Assembly: GCA_947174085.1 (NCBI GenBank) | Contig: CAMWHN010000139.1 | Location: 1-6,042, forward strand | Source: an uncultured Ruminococcus sp. | GTDB taxonomy: Bacteria > Bacillota > Clostridia > Oscillospirales > Ruminococcaceae | DNA length: 6,042 nucleotides | Direction: 5' to 3' | In this document: positions 1-4,869 of the stretch, one piece after another | Numbering within the stretch: position 1 is the stretch's first letter | How the letters are laid out: the number at the start of each line of letters is the position of its first letter | The notes under the pieces: generated by a model | Databases searched by the model: none | Told to the model about the DNA's origin: nothing | What the model saw: only the letters and a program-made list of their open reading frames with translations | Made by a program: the position numbers and the translations under genes

Positions 1-72
1 TATCTTCCGTCATTTTTAACAAATTTCTCTGATTTTTTCATGCGGTTGCCCTGAATCATTTATAAAATTGGC
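1..72. other. AT-rich flank upstream of rnpB, no supported gene
   Basis: No complete gene is visible. On the minus strand an ATG at 41-39 opens a frame that runs off the window edge and begins MKKSEKFVKNDGR, with a weak AGGG about 8 nt upstream. It could be the start of a divergently transcribed gene, but 13 codons are too few to decide. On the plus strand the frame from base 1 stays open until TGA at 52-54 and could equally be the tail of an upstream gene. No terminator hairpin is visible here. Confidence 0.25.
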
Positions 73-101
73 TTGACAAATTGCAAAAAATATGGTATGA
101 T
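73..101 (+). promoter_or_regulatory. Sigma-A promoter of rnpB
   Basis: TTGACA at 73-78 and TATGAT at 96-101 are separated by exactly 17 nt. Transcription should begin around 108-111, just before the first RNase P RNA helix at 113. The -35 is a perfect match and the -10 is one base off consensus, as expected for an abundant stable RNA. The -35 flank and the bases around the -10 closely resemble the promoter at 1910-1938. Confidence 0.9.
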
Positions 102-109
102 AAATATTA

Positions 110-460
110 GAGCAGACTATGCGGTTGCGTGGACGTTTAGTTCACGAGGAAAGTCCGGGCATCATAGAGCAGGATAACTGCTAACGACAGCCGGAGGTGA
201 CTCTAGGGCTAGTGCAACAGAAAAGAGACTGCCATATATTTTAATATATGGCGATGGTGGAATGGCGAGGTAAAAGCTCACCAGAATATAGGCGACTATA
301 TTGCTGTGTAAACCCTATCCGATGCAACGTTGATATGGTATGAATTTATTTTAACGCTTGCTCGGCGAATAAATTCATAGCAACGGCTTGACTTTTGTGG
401 CGACACAAAAGCTAGATAAATAACCGCACACGACAGAACCCGGCTTATCGGTCTGGTCAG
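110..460 (+). ncRNA. rnpB: RNase P RNA, bacterial type A
   Basis: This is the catalytic RNA of ribonuclease P, which with the RnpA protein removes the 5' leader of precursor tRNAs. The conserved core is readable: GAGGAAAGTCCGGGC at 146-160, GTGCAACAGAAA at 212-223, and ACAGAACCCGGCTTA at 433-447. Helices checked by eye: P1 113-117/451-455; P2 120-126/422-428 (7 bp); P3 128-133/141-146; P4 155-159/439-443; an AT-rich P12-type hairpin 231-239/244-252; a 12-bp P15-P17 region stem 339-350/368-379; and P18 392-399/404-411 capped by a GCGA (GNRA) tetraloop. GCCG 190-193 can pair with CGGC 363-366 in a P6-like pseudoknot. P6, P12 and P18 fit type A, as in many Clostridia, rather than the Bacillus type B. 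The ends are inferred from P1, the promoter and the terminator. Confidence 0.97.
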
Positions 461-490
461 GAACGGACGGCTTGCCGTCTGTTCTTTTTT
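461..490 (+). terminator. Intrinsic terminator of rnpB
   Basis: Ten paired bases, GAACGGACGG at 461-470 with CCGTCTGTTC at 475-484 (one G-U pair), close a CTTG tetraloop and are followed by six T (485-490). The site lies directly after RNase P RNA helix P1. Any readthrough would enter the lipoprotein gene at 528. Confidence 0.95.
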
Positions 491-509
491 ATTATTTTTA
501 ATATTCTTA

Positions 510-517
510 GAAAGAAG
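510..517 (+). promoter_or_regulatory. Ribosome binding site deciding a TTG start
   Basis: The purine stretch AGAAAGAAG-like segment at 509-517 lies 10 nt before TTG 528. An ATG at 518 directly abuts it but opens only an 18-codon frame that reads out of phase and stops, so it is not the start. A 14-nt string, AGAAAGAAGATGAT, recurs in front of rnz at 3736-3749 with almost the same spacing to that gene's start. Confidence 0.5.
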
Positions 518-527
518 ATGATAATTC

Positions 528-1076
528 TTGAAATTATTTCTGAATTTTATGCTAGTATTATTGCTATTTGCTAGTAGCACGGGGTGTAATATTTCAAATG
601 AAAATACCCAAGTAACAGAAGAAACAATAATTACTTACAAGGCATTGCCTTTGCCGGATTTATTTATTAATATACCTGAAAATTATCAAAAAACTTCGTC
701 TGTATTTTACGAAGAATATTATATCTGTGATGATGCGAGTATTATTATAACAGAAGATACTAGAGAAAAACAATATATTTCCGCTTATGATTATTCTGTG
801 CAAGCGTTGCTGGAATATAAAAATATGACTTCTTCACTGGAATTGCAAAAAAATGAAGAAATTTCTACCAATCAAGATTTTACAATGCAAACACTAGAAT
901 TTAATTATACAATCGGTGATGGAGCAGATTCTGCAAAATTAACTTGCTTAGTTGGCTATTTAACAGACGGGTTTTCTATGTATATTATCACTTGTAAAGC
1001 AAATACAGATACTTATGAGAATCACCGTGAAGAATTTCTTAGTGTCCTGCGTTCAGCTGTAATAAGTAAAAATTAA
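528..1076 (+). CDS. Small DcrB/PsbP-like lipoprotein
   Basis: The product has 182 residues, with a type II signal peptide: Lys2, a hydrophobic stretch at about residues 3-15, and the lipobox-like SSTGC with lipidated Cys20. Ser at -3 is less usual than Leu. After cleavage it should be anchored to the outer face of the membrane. The mature part has the look of the DcrB/PsbP (DUF1795-like) fold: a FINIPENY strand near residues 46-53, a central YDYSVQALLEY helix, and an end of the type seen after 'Y...FLSVLRSAV'. That family call is by pattern only and is uncertain, and no enzymatic motif is seen. The start is TTG at 528. The in-frame ATG at 549 would remove the positive n-region and leave a poor signal peptide. 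The gap to the ADP-ribosyltransferase gene is only 22 nt, so the two are probably co-transcribed. No separate promoter is apparent in 491-527. The function is unknown, and an immunity or accessory role for its neighbour is speculation. Confidence 0.75.
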   Translation: MKLFLNFMLVLLLFASSTGCNISNENTQVTEETIITYKALPLPDLFINIPENYQKTSSVFYEEYYICDDASIIITEDTREKQYISAYDYSVQALLEYKNMTSSLELQKNEEISTNQDFTMQTLEFNYTIGDGADSAKLTCLVGYLTDGFSMYIITCKANTDTYENHREEFLSVLRSAVISKN

Positions 1077-1098
1077 AAATTAAACAGGAGATTTTATC

Positions 1099-1875
1099 AT
1101 GCAATTTACAGAACAGGAAATCAATGCTGTAAAATATTACATTGGCGATTGTGCGGGATTTGAACAAGATGATTTCTGGAGCGATACAAAAGCCTATAAT
1201 GTGATTAATTCATTATTTTATTCTGGAATTGCGACAGAGCAAGCCAGAGCCAATGAAGGAAAATTTTTAAATCCTGCGATAGTTTCTGATATAGAGCGTT
1301 TAGAAAAATTATTAACTAATTTACTTTCTGCATGTAAGAAATCTAAAACTACAGAGTCAATACAAACTTATCGTGTAGAACGTTTTTTAGATTATCAAGC
1401 GATAAAACAAGCTGGCAAGACAATTTCCTTTACATCAACTTCTAAAAGCTATTTTTTAAAATCCTATCAAGACAGAGCCGGCATTGCTTTAATGCGTTTT
1501 GTGATTCCAGCTGGAACACCATGCATTGATATGCAGAAATTTTTTGATAACTATGCAAAATCAGAAGAAACAGAAGTTTTATTACCGCCAAATTTAAGTT
1601 TACAAATTGCGGAAGTTCCAGTTTCAGAATCAGAATTAACTATTTTAGACGCTAATCATCAACCACCTATAATTTCTTGTATTGCAACTGTACAGAATAT
1701 CATAAAACCAGACATTCAAGAAATTCCAAAATTACCTGAAAATAGTGAAATAATAGCAAAAAATACGCTTACTTTGCTGAATCAGCATGAAAAAATACCT
1801 TTTCTGGATTATAAAAAATATTCTGAATGGAAACGGATATTAATTAATAGAATTTTTTGTCGTTATTTTTCATAA
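1099..1875 (+). CDS. Free-standing ADP-ribosyltransferase (R-S-ExE class)
   Basis: The 258-residue product carries the three hallmarks of the toxin-like ADP-ribosyltransferase fold (ADPrib_exo_Tox type): catalytic Arg92 in TYRVE, the FTSTS strand with Ser113-Thr114-Ser115, and the ExE turn Glu157-Thr158-Glu159 leading into VLLPP (160-164). Glu159 is the predicted catalytic residue. In characterised relatives an ExE motif goes with arginine as acceptor, so it probably transfers ADP-ribose from NAD+ to an Arg side chain or another nucleophile (inference). Residues 1-90 form the usual helical N-lobe, opening with FTEQEINAVKYYIG. The catalytic fold seems to end near 205, followed by about 50 basic, helical residues of unknown role. 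There is no signal peptide, membrane segment, LXG, WXG or RHS delivery domain, so it appears to act inside the cell or to be exported by a route not visible here. AGGAG at 1086-1090 lies 8 nt before ATG. No hydrolase or macrodomain partner is in the window. Confidence 0.88.
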   Translation: MQFTEQEINAVKYYIGDCAGFEQDDFWSDTKAYNVINSLFYSGIATEQARANEGKFLNPAIVSDIERLEKLLTNLLSACKKSKTTESIQTYRVERFLDYQAIKQAGKTISFTSTSKSYFLKSYQDRAGIALMRFVIPAGTPCIDMQKFFDNYAKSEETEVLLPPNLSLQIAEVPVSESELTILDANHQPPIISCIATVQNIIKPDIQEIPKLPENSEIIAKNTLTLLNQHEKIPFLDYKKYSEWKRILINRIFCRYFS

Positions 1876-1909
1876 ATCCGCAAATTGAGAATTTTTTTCA
1901 AGAAAATGC

Positions 1910-1938
1910 TTGACAAATGTCATAAAATATGCTATGAT
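1910..1938 (+). promoter_or_regulatory. Sigma-A promoter of the 66-residue ORF
   Basis: TTGACA at 1910-1915 and TATGAT at 1933-1938 are separated by 17 nt. The start of transcription is expected near 1945-1949. It lies only 34 nt after the ADP-ribosyltransferase stop, so the small gene can be expressed on its own. No intrinsic terminator is seen between that stop and this promoter, so readthrough from upstream also seems possible. Confidence 0.85.
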
Positions 1939-1956
1939 AATATTATGATATAGAAA

Positions 1957-1977
1957 AAATTTGCAAAATGCGAATTT
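1957..1977 (+). promoter_or_regulatory. 5' UTR hairpin touching the ribosome binding site
   Basis: AAATTTGC (1957-1964) pairs with GCGAATTT (1970-1977) over 8 bp, including one U-G, around a 5-nt AAAAT loop. The 3' arm ends exactly where the AGGAGGT ribosome binding site begins. It could stabilise the mRNA, keep the binding site open or serve as a protein binding site. No T-run follows, so it is not a terminator. Confidence 0.45.
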
Positions 1978-1984
1978 AGGAGGT
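1978..1984 (+). promoter_or_regulatory. Strong ribosome binding site deciding the ATG at 1992
   Basis: AGGAGGT is a near-perfect Shine-Dalgarno sequence 7 nt before ATG 1992. The in-frame GTG at 1983 overlaps this sequence and so cannot be the start. Confidence 0.85.
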
Positions 1985-1991
1985 GTATTTT

Positions 1992-2192
1992 ATGATTAAA
2001 TTCCAAGTAAATAACGGCGATATGTATATTGAAATGAGAGGTTCTGACGAAGTAATTATTACAGATTTGTCAGACATTATCATGCATATATTACATGTAT
2101 TGGAAAATGGCGGAGAGCATTCTGTTTCAGAAAACTTAGCAATGCTTGTGTTATGTCTGTTGAACGAACATGAGCAAGAACAAAAAATGTAA
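1992..2192 (+). CDS. Small acidic protein of unknown function (66 aa)
   Basis: I do not recognise the family. The product starts MIKFQVNNGDMYIEM and is strongly acidic (12 Asp/Glu against 3 Lys/Arg). It appears to have two short beta strands (about residues 2-6 and 11-15), then an amphipathic helix around ITDLSDIIMHILHVLE (23-38) and a second leucine-rich helix around ENLAMLVLCLLNEHE (47-61). It has no signal peptide and no metal or DNA-binding motif. It has its own strong promoter, a near-perfect ribosome binding site and a hairpin in the 5' UTR, so it is probably well expressed. It sits between the ADP-ribosyltransferase gene and the rtcB promoter. No terminator follows its stop, only A/T-rich sequence. 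A small acidic protein beside a toxin-like enzyme invites an antitoxin or regulator guess, but the sequence does not prove one. Confidence 0.75.
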   Translation: MIKFQVNNGDMYIEMRGSDEVIITDLSDIIMHILHVLENGGEHSVSENLAMLVLCLLNEHEQEQKM

Positions 2193-2219
2193 AAATTTTT
2201 TAAAATTAAAAAAAAGCTA

Positions 2220-2248
2220 TTGACAAATAAAAAAAAACATGTTATAAT
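2220..2248 (+). promoter_or_regulatory. Fully consensus sigma-A promoter of the rtcB leader and operon
   Basis: TTGACA at 2220-2225 and TATAAT at 2243-2248 both match consensus exactly, with a 17-nt spacer made mostly of A. Transcription should start near 2254-2257. This is the strongest-looking promoter in the window. The terminator at 2435-2472 lies about 180 nt downstream, so the full operon would be transcribed only when that terminator is bypassed. Confidence 0.92.
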
Positions 2249-2283
2249 TAACAGCATAATTCTAAGAAAGGACGGTGAACGGC

Positions 2284-2379
2284 ATGTTTGAAATAAATTA
2301 TTCTTATAATTTTATAAATTATCATCAGCTTAAGCAAAGTTTTACAAGAACAAAGCCGTTTGCGGTCATTCGTGTGTGA
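2284..2379 (+). CDS. Possible 31-codon leader peptide upstream of rtcB
   Basis: An ATG at 2284 opens a 31-codon frame ending in TGA at 2377-2379. AAAGGA at 2267-2272 precedes it by 11 nt, a slightly long spacing. An in-frame GTG at 2275 is too close to that site. Residues 5-14 read NYSYNFINYH: seven of ten codons are AAT, TAT or CAT for Asn, Tyr and His. The frame also covers the putative antiterminator segment (codons 14-16). The first four residues, MFEI, are the same as those of RtcB, and the preceding AGAAAGGA is also shared, so the reading frame could be a relic of a small duplication of the rtcB start rather than a functional leader. The AT-rich composition alone would favour NAU codons. 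Confidence 0.4.
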   Translation: MFEINYSYNFINYHQLKQSFTRTKPFAVIRV

Positions 2380-2434
2380 ATTACATGTATAGAATTGTCA
2401 TGCCCTAATGGTTTAGTAAATTAAGATTTTTGTG

Positions 2435-2472
2435 TCCAGAAGCTGAAATTACAGCTATCTGGATTTTTTTTT
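2435..2472 (+). terminator. Intrinsic terminator in the rtcB leader
   Basis: TCCAGAAGCTG (2435-2445) pairs with CAGCTATCTGGA (2452-2463) over 11 bp with one bulged A at 2457, around a 6-nt AAATTA loop, followed by nine T (2464-2472). It ends 17 nt before the rtcB ATG, and the rtcB ribosome binding site starts right after the T-run. That position, downstream of the only evident promoter, is typical of conditional terminators. Confidence 0.92.
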
Positions 2473-2489
2473 AGAAAGGATAAAATATT

Positions 2490-3728
2490 ATGTTTGAAAT
2501 TCAAGGTGCTTACGCAAGTGCGAAAGTGTTTACAGATTGCACAGACGAAGTATCTGTCGCACAGATTTTAGAATTATGTAATCAGCCAATGACAAAAGAT
2601 TCTCAAATCCGCATTATGCCGGACGTACATGCAGGGGCAGGCTGTACGATTGGTACAACTATGACGATTACAGATAAACTTGTGCCGAATTTAGTCGGCG
2701 TTGATATTGGCTGTGGCATGGAAACAACAATTATAAAAGAAAGTTTTATCGAACCGCAAAAGCTTGATAAATTAATCCGTGCAGAAGTACCGTCCGGATT
2801 TGCTAGCCGGAAAAAACCTCATAAATATGCAGATAAAATTGATTTGCTAAATTTATATTGCTTTGATCATATTCATGAACAGCTTGCTTTGCATAGTATT
2901 GGCACGCTTGGTGGTGGAAATCATTTTATTGAAGTTGACAAAGGCAGTGACGGAAAAATTTATTTAGTCATTCATTCAGGGTCAAGGCATTTAGGCTTAG
3001 AAGTTGCGAAATATTATCAAGAACAAGCTTATAAAAAATTAAACGGTTCTGATGATTTAACAATTAAAAATACGATTGCAGAATTAAAAGCACAAGGCAG
3101 ACAAAAAGAAATTGAGTCCACAGTTAAAAAACTTAGGTCAGTGAAACGCACGAATATTCCAAAACATCTTGCTTATTGTGAAAATAATTTATTTGAGCAA
3201 TATTTACATGATATGAAAATTGTACAAGAATTTGCTGTATTAAATCGGCAAGCTATGACTGATGTAATTGTAAAGGGTATGCATTGGCATGTAGAAGAAC
3301 AGTTTACCACAACGCATAATTATATTGATTTAGAACATAGAATTTTGCGAAAAGGTGCAGTTTCCGCCCAACAGGGAGAAATTTTGTTAATTCCTATGAA
3401 TATGCGTGATGGTAGTCTGCTTTGTAAAGGCAAGGGCAATGCAGATTGGAATTATTCTGCGCCACACGGTGCAGGAAGATTAATGTCCAGAAGTCAAGCA
3501 AAATCAGAATGCGCTATTGCAGAATATCGAAAACAAATGCAAGGTATTTATACAACTTCTGTTAGTATGGATACACTGGACGAATGCCCTATGGCATATA
3601 AGCCTATGAATGAAATTATACAAAATCTTGCGCCAACGGCTGAAATTTTAGATATTATCAAGCCAATTTATAATTTTAAAGCCGGTTCAGAAGATGCGCC
3701 TTGGCAAAAAAAGAAAAAAATAAAATAA
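2490..3728 (+). CDS. rtcB: tRNA-splicing / RNA-repair ligase RtcB
   Basis: RtcB joins RNA 2',3'-cyclic-phosphate or 3'-phosphate ends to 5'-OH ends using GTP and Mn2+, through a GMP-histidine intermediate. The 412 residues match the family's usual length (about 408 in E. coli). Motifs in order: MPDVHAGAGCTIG (43-55), VGVDIGCGM (69-77) with metal ligands Asp72 and Cys75, GTLGGGNHFIEV (138-149) with His145, VIHSGSRHLG (160-169) with His162, HNYIDLEHR (276-284) with His276, and SAPHGAGR (323-330) with His326 as the residue that becomes guanylylated. All catalytic positions are intact. The tail is Lys-rich (KKKKKIK type). AAAGGA at 2475-2480 lies 9 nt before ATG. Expression probably depends on the upstream leader and terminator. 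No rtcA or rtcR is nearby. The closely following rnz gene suggests a role in tRNA repair or processing. Confidence 0.97.
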   Translation: MFEIQGAYASAKVFTDCTDEVSVAQILELCNQPMTKDSQIRIMPDVHAGAGCTIGTTMTITDKLVPNLVGVDIGCGMETTIIKESFIEPQKLDKLIRAEVPSGFASRKKPHKYADKIDLLNLYCFDHIHEQLALHSIGTLGGGNHFIEVDKGSDGKIYLVIHSGSRHLGLEVAKYYQEQAYKKLNGSDDLTIKNTIAELKAQGRQKEIESTVKKLRSVKRTNIPKHLAYCENNLFEQYLHDMKIVQEFAVLNRQAMTDVIVKGMHWHVEEQFTTTHNYIDLEHRILRKGAVSAQQGEILLIPMNMRDGSLLCKGKGNADWNYSAPHGAGRLMSRSQAKSECAIAEYRKQMQGIYTTSVSMDTLDECPMAYKPMNEIIQNLAPTAEILDIIKPIYNFKAGSEDAPWQKKKKIK

Positions 3729-3735
3729 TAAATTC

Positions 3736-3744
3736 AGAAAGAAG
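3736..3744 (+). promoter_or_regulatory. Ribosome binding site favouring the rnz start at 3754
   Basis: AGAAAGAAG ends immediately before an ATG at 3745, too close to serve it. The in-frame ATG at 3754 lies 9 nt downstream and gives the family-like N-terminus MPEICLLGTGG, so 3754 is preferred. Confidence 0.6.
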
Positions 3745-3753
3745 ATGATTACA

Positions 3754-4665
3754 ATGCCGGAAATATGTTTATTAGGCACTGGCGGAATGTTGCCGTTAAA
3801 AGACAGATTTTTAACAAGCTTATTTATCGAACACAATGGAAAAGGCATTTTAATTGATTGTGGCGAGGGAACACAAGTTGCTTTTGCTCAACATGGCTTA
3901 AAACTTAGTAAAATTCAAGCGTTATTCATTACACACGGACATGCTGACCATGTAACAGGCTTAGCCGGATTATTATTATCACTTGGAAATTGCTCCAGAA
4001 CAGAAAATTTAGATATTTATTTTCCGGAAAAATGGGAATATGTGATAAAAAGCTTATTATGTGTTTGTGGCTGTTTGCCATTTCCAATTACTATGCATAA
4101 ATTACCGGAAAATTTTACGAGTTGGATTGCAGAAACGATAGACCCAATGTTAGAAATTTCAGCAATGCCTTTACAACACAAAGTACCCTGTATGGGCTAT
4201 GCTTTCACATTCCGGAAGAAACCTGAATTTTTACCGCAGGAAGCCAAAAAATTAAATATTCCTGTGCAGTACTGGAAACAGCTTCATGCCGGAAATAAAA
4301 TTCATTTACCAGATGGCAGAGAAATTTTGCCGGAACAAGTAACCGGCGCATCAAGAAAATCTATTAAAATTACATATGTAACAGACACATTGCCGATTCC
4401 AGAAATTATTAATTTTGCAAAAGATTCTGATTTATTTGTCTGTGAAGGCATGTACGGTGATATAGATAAAAAATTAAGCATGAATGAAAAAGGTCATATG
4501 CTTATGCAGGACGCCTGCCAACTTGCCAAAAATGCCAATGCAAAAAAACTTTGGCTGACACATTACAGTCCTGCTGAAAAATCACCCGAACAGTATCAGA
4601 ATATATTAATTAATATTTTTGAAAATATAGTAATTTCACAGGACGGAGAAAAAATAATTTTATAA
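3754..4665 (+). CDS. rnz: Ribonuclease Z (tRNA 3' processing endonuclease)
   Basis: RNase Z is a zinc-dependent metallo-beta-lactamase-fold endonuclease that cuts precursor tRNAs after the discriminator base. The 303 residues match the family's usual size. Visible from the 3754 start: LLGTGGMLPL strand (6-15), IDCGEGTQ (34-41), the zinc motif THGHADHVTGL (60-70, His61/His63/Asp65/His66), PLQHKVPCMGY with His142, TYVTDT with Asp211, KGHMLMQDA with His248, and LTHYSP with His270. The insert leading to the DGREILPEQVTGA stretch corresponds to the family's flexible tRNA-binding arm region, but the Gly-Pro-rich PPGP and LGPP sequences of Bacillus-type enzymes are replaced (IPVQYW and TGASRKS), so the exosite may differ. 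It lies 25 nt after rtcB and 27 nt before the next gene with no terminator, which implies co-transcription. A different MBL hydrolase is possible but less likely. Confidence 0.92.
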   Translation: MPEICLLGTGGMLPLKDRFLTSLFIEHNGKGILIDCGEGTQVAFAQHGLKLSKIQALFITHGHADHVTGLAGLLLSLGNCSRTENLDIYFPEKWEYVIKSLLCVCGCLPFPITMHKLPENFTSWIAETIDPMLEISAMPLQHKVPCMGYAFTFRKKPEFLPQEAKKLNIPVQYWKQLHAGNKIHLPDGREILPEQVTGASRKSIKITYVTDTLPIPEIINFAKDSDLFVCEGMYGDIDKKLSMNEKGHMLMQDACQLAKNANAKKLWLTHYSPAEKSPEQYQNILINIFENIVISQDGEKIIL

Positions 4666-4692
4666 TTAATATTAAAATAGGGACTGATTGTG

Positions 4693-4869
4693 ATGAATAA
4701 AATTAAATTTATATCTTATGAGAAATTAAGCAAAAAAGCTCAGCGTGAATTGAATAAACAAAAGCGTTCTGATTGGGGAGCTGTCCGCCCTGTTACTAGA
4801 ATTGAAAAAAATCCAAAAGCTTATAAACGACATGCCAAACACAAGGGGAGTGAAAAATTTTATGCATGA
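4693..4869 (+). CDS. Conserved-looking basic small protein (58 aa), unknown function
   Basis: The 58-residue product begins MNKIKFISYEKLSKKAQREL and continues with SDWGAVRPVTR (26-36) and KAYKRHAKH (42-50). It has 18 Lys/Arg against 5 Asp/Glu, no hydrophobic segment and no Cys pair. I recall similar short basic proteins with a KLSKK.QRELN...WG...PVTR pattern in Clostridia, with no assigned function (from memory, not checked). The charge suits binding to RNA or the ribosome, which would fit its neighbours, but that is inference. AGGGA at 4679-4683 lies 9 nt before ATG. Its last 8 nt overlap the hflX start, a layout typical of translational coupling. It sits inside the rtcB-rnz-hflX run with no promoter of its own in sight. 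Confidence 0.82.
   Translation: MNKIKFISYEKLSKKAQRELNKQKRSDWGAVRPVTRIEKNPKAYKRHAKHKGSEKFYA

Larger units (their letters stand above)
2255..2472 (+). promoter_or_regulatory. Attenuator-like leader RNA of rtcB
   Basis: The transcript has a leader of about 215 nt ending in an intrinsic terminator before rtcB. Three alternative pairings can be read. (a) 2275-2283 can pair with 2355-2363 over 9 bp, including AACGGC/GCCGTT, and encloses most of the short ORF at 2284-2379. (b) GCCG 2355-2358 can instead fold locally with CGGT 2363-2366. (c) TCAGCTT 2325-2331 is complementary to AAGCTGA 2440-2446 in the terminator's 5' arm and could act as an antiterminator. GGCATG 2281-2286 is also complementary to CATGCC 2399-2404. 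No T-box antitermination sequence or riboswitch core that I know was recognised. The regulator could be translation of the leader ORF, a protein or an unrecognised ligand. The antiterminator is only 7 bp against an 11-bp terminator, so the mechanism remains a hypothesis. Confidence 0.55.

Noticed and set aside
1..41. Divergent gene start on the minus strand
   Set aside because: Only 13 codons are in the window, the ribosome binding site is weak and no promoter is found, so it is recorded as a possibility and not called.
40..128. Direct repeat ATGCGGTTGC at 40-49 and 119-128
   Set aside because: Ten bases only. The second copy is part of RNase P RNA helix P2, and no mobile element or target duplication is seen around the first.
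388..418. TTGACT...TAGATA as a promoter inside rnpB for the lipoprotein gene
   Set aside because: The spacer is 19 nt, both boxes are imperfect, and the bases are accounted for by the P18 stem and the conserved J18/2 region.
296..580. Open frame of 94 codons on the minus strand
   Set aside because: It lies across the RNase P RNA gene and its terminator and shows no ribosome binding site or recognisable domain. RNA structure explains the sequence.
2191..2216. A/T symmetrical stretch after the acidic gene as a terminator
   Set aside because: The possible stem has no G-C pairs and the sequence runs straight into the rtcB promoter.
1976..2257. Open frame of 93 codons on the minus strand
   Set aside because: It is the antisense of the acidic 66-residue gene and the rtcB promoter. 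Its product is a low-complexity Phe/Ser/Ile string, and the plus strand has a near-perfect ribosome binding site and promoter.
2090..2390. Repeat ATTACATGTAT at 2090-2100 and 2380-2390
   Set aside because: It is an 11-bp A/T-rich near-palindrome, once inside a coding region. It could be an operator, but two copies in unrelated settings are within chance.
2249..2472. T-box or known riboswitch in the rtcB leader
   Set aside because: The T-box antiterminator consensus is absent and no conserved core of a riboswitch class I know could be read, so only a generic attenuator is claimed.
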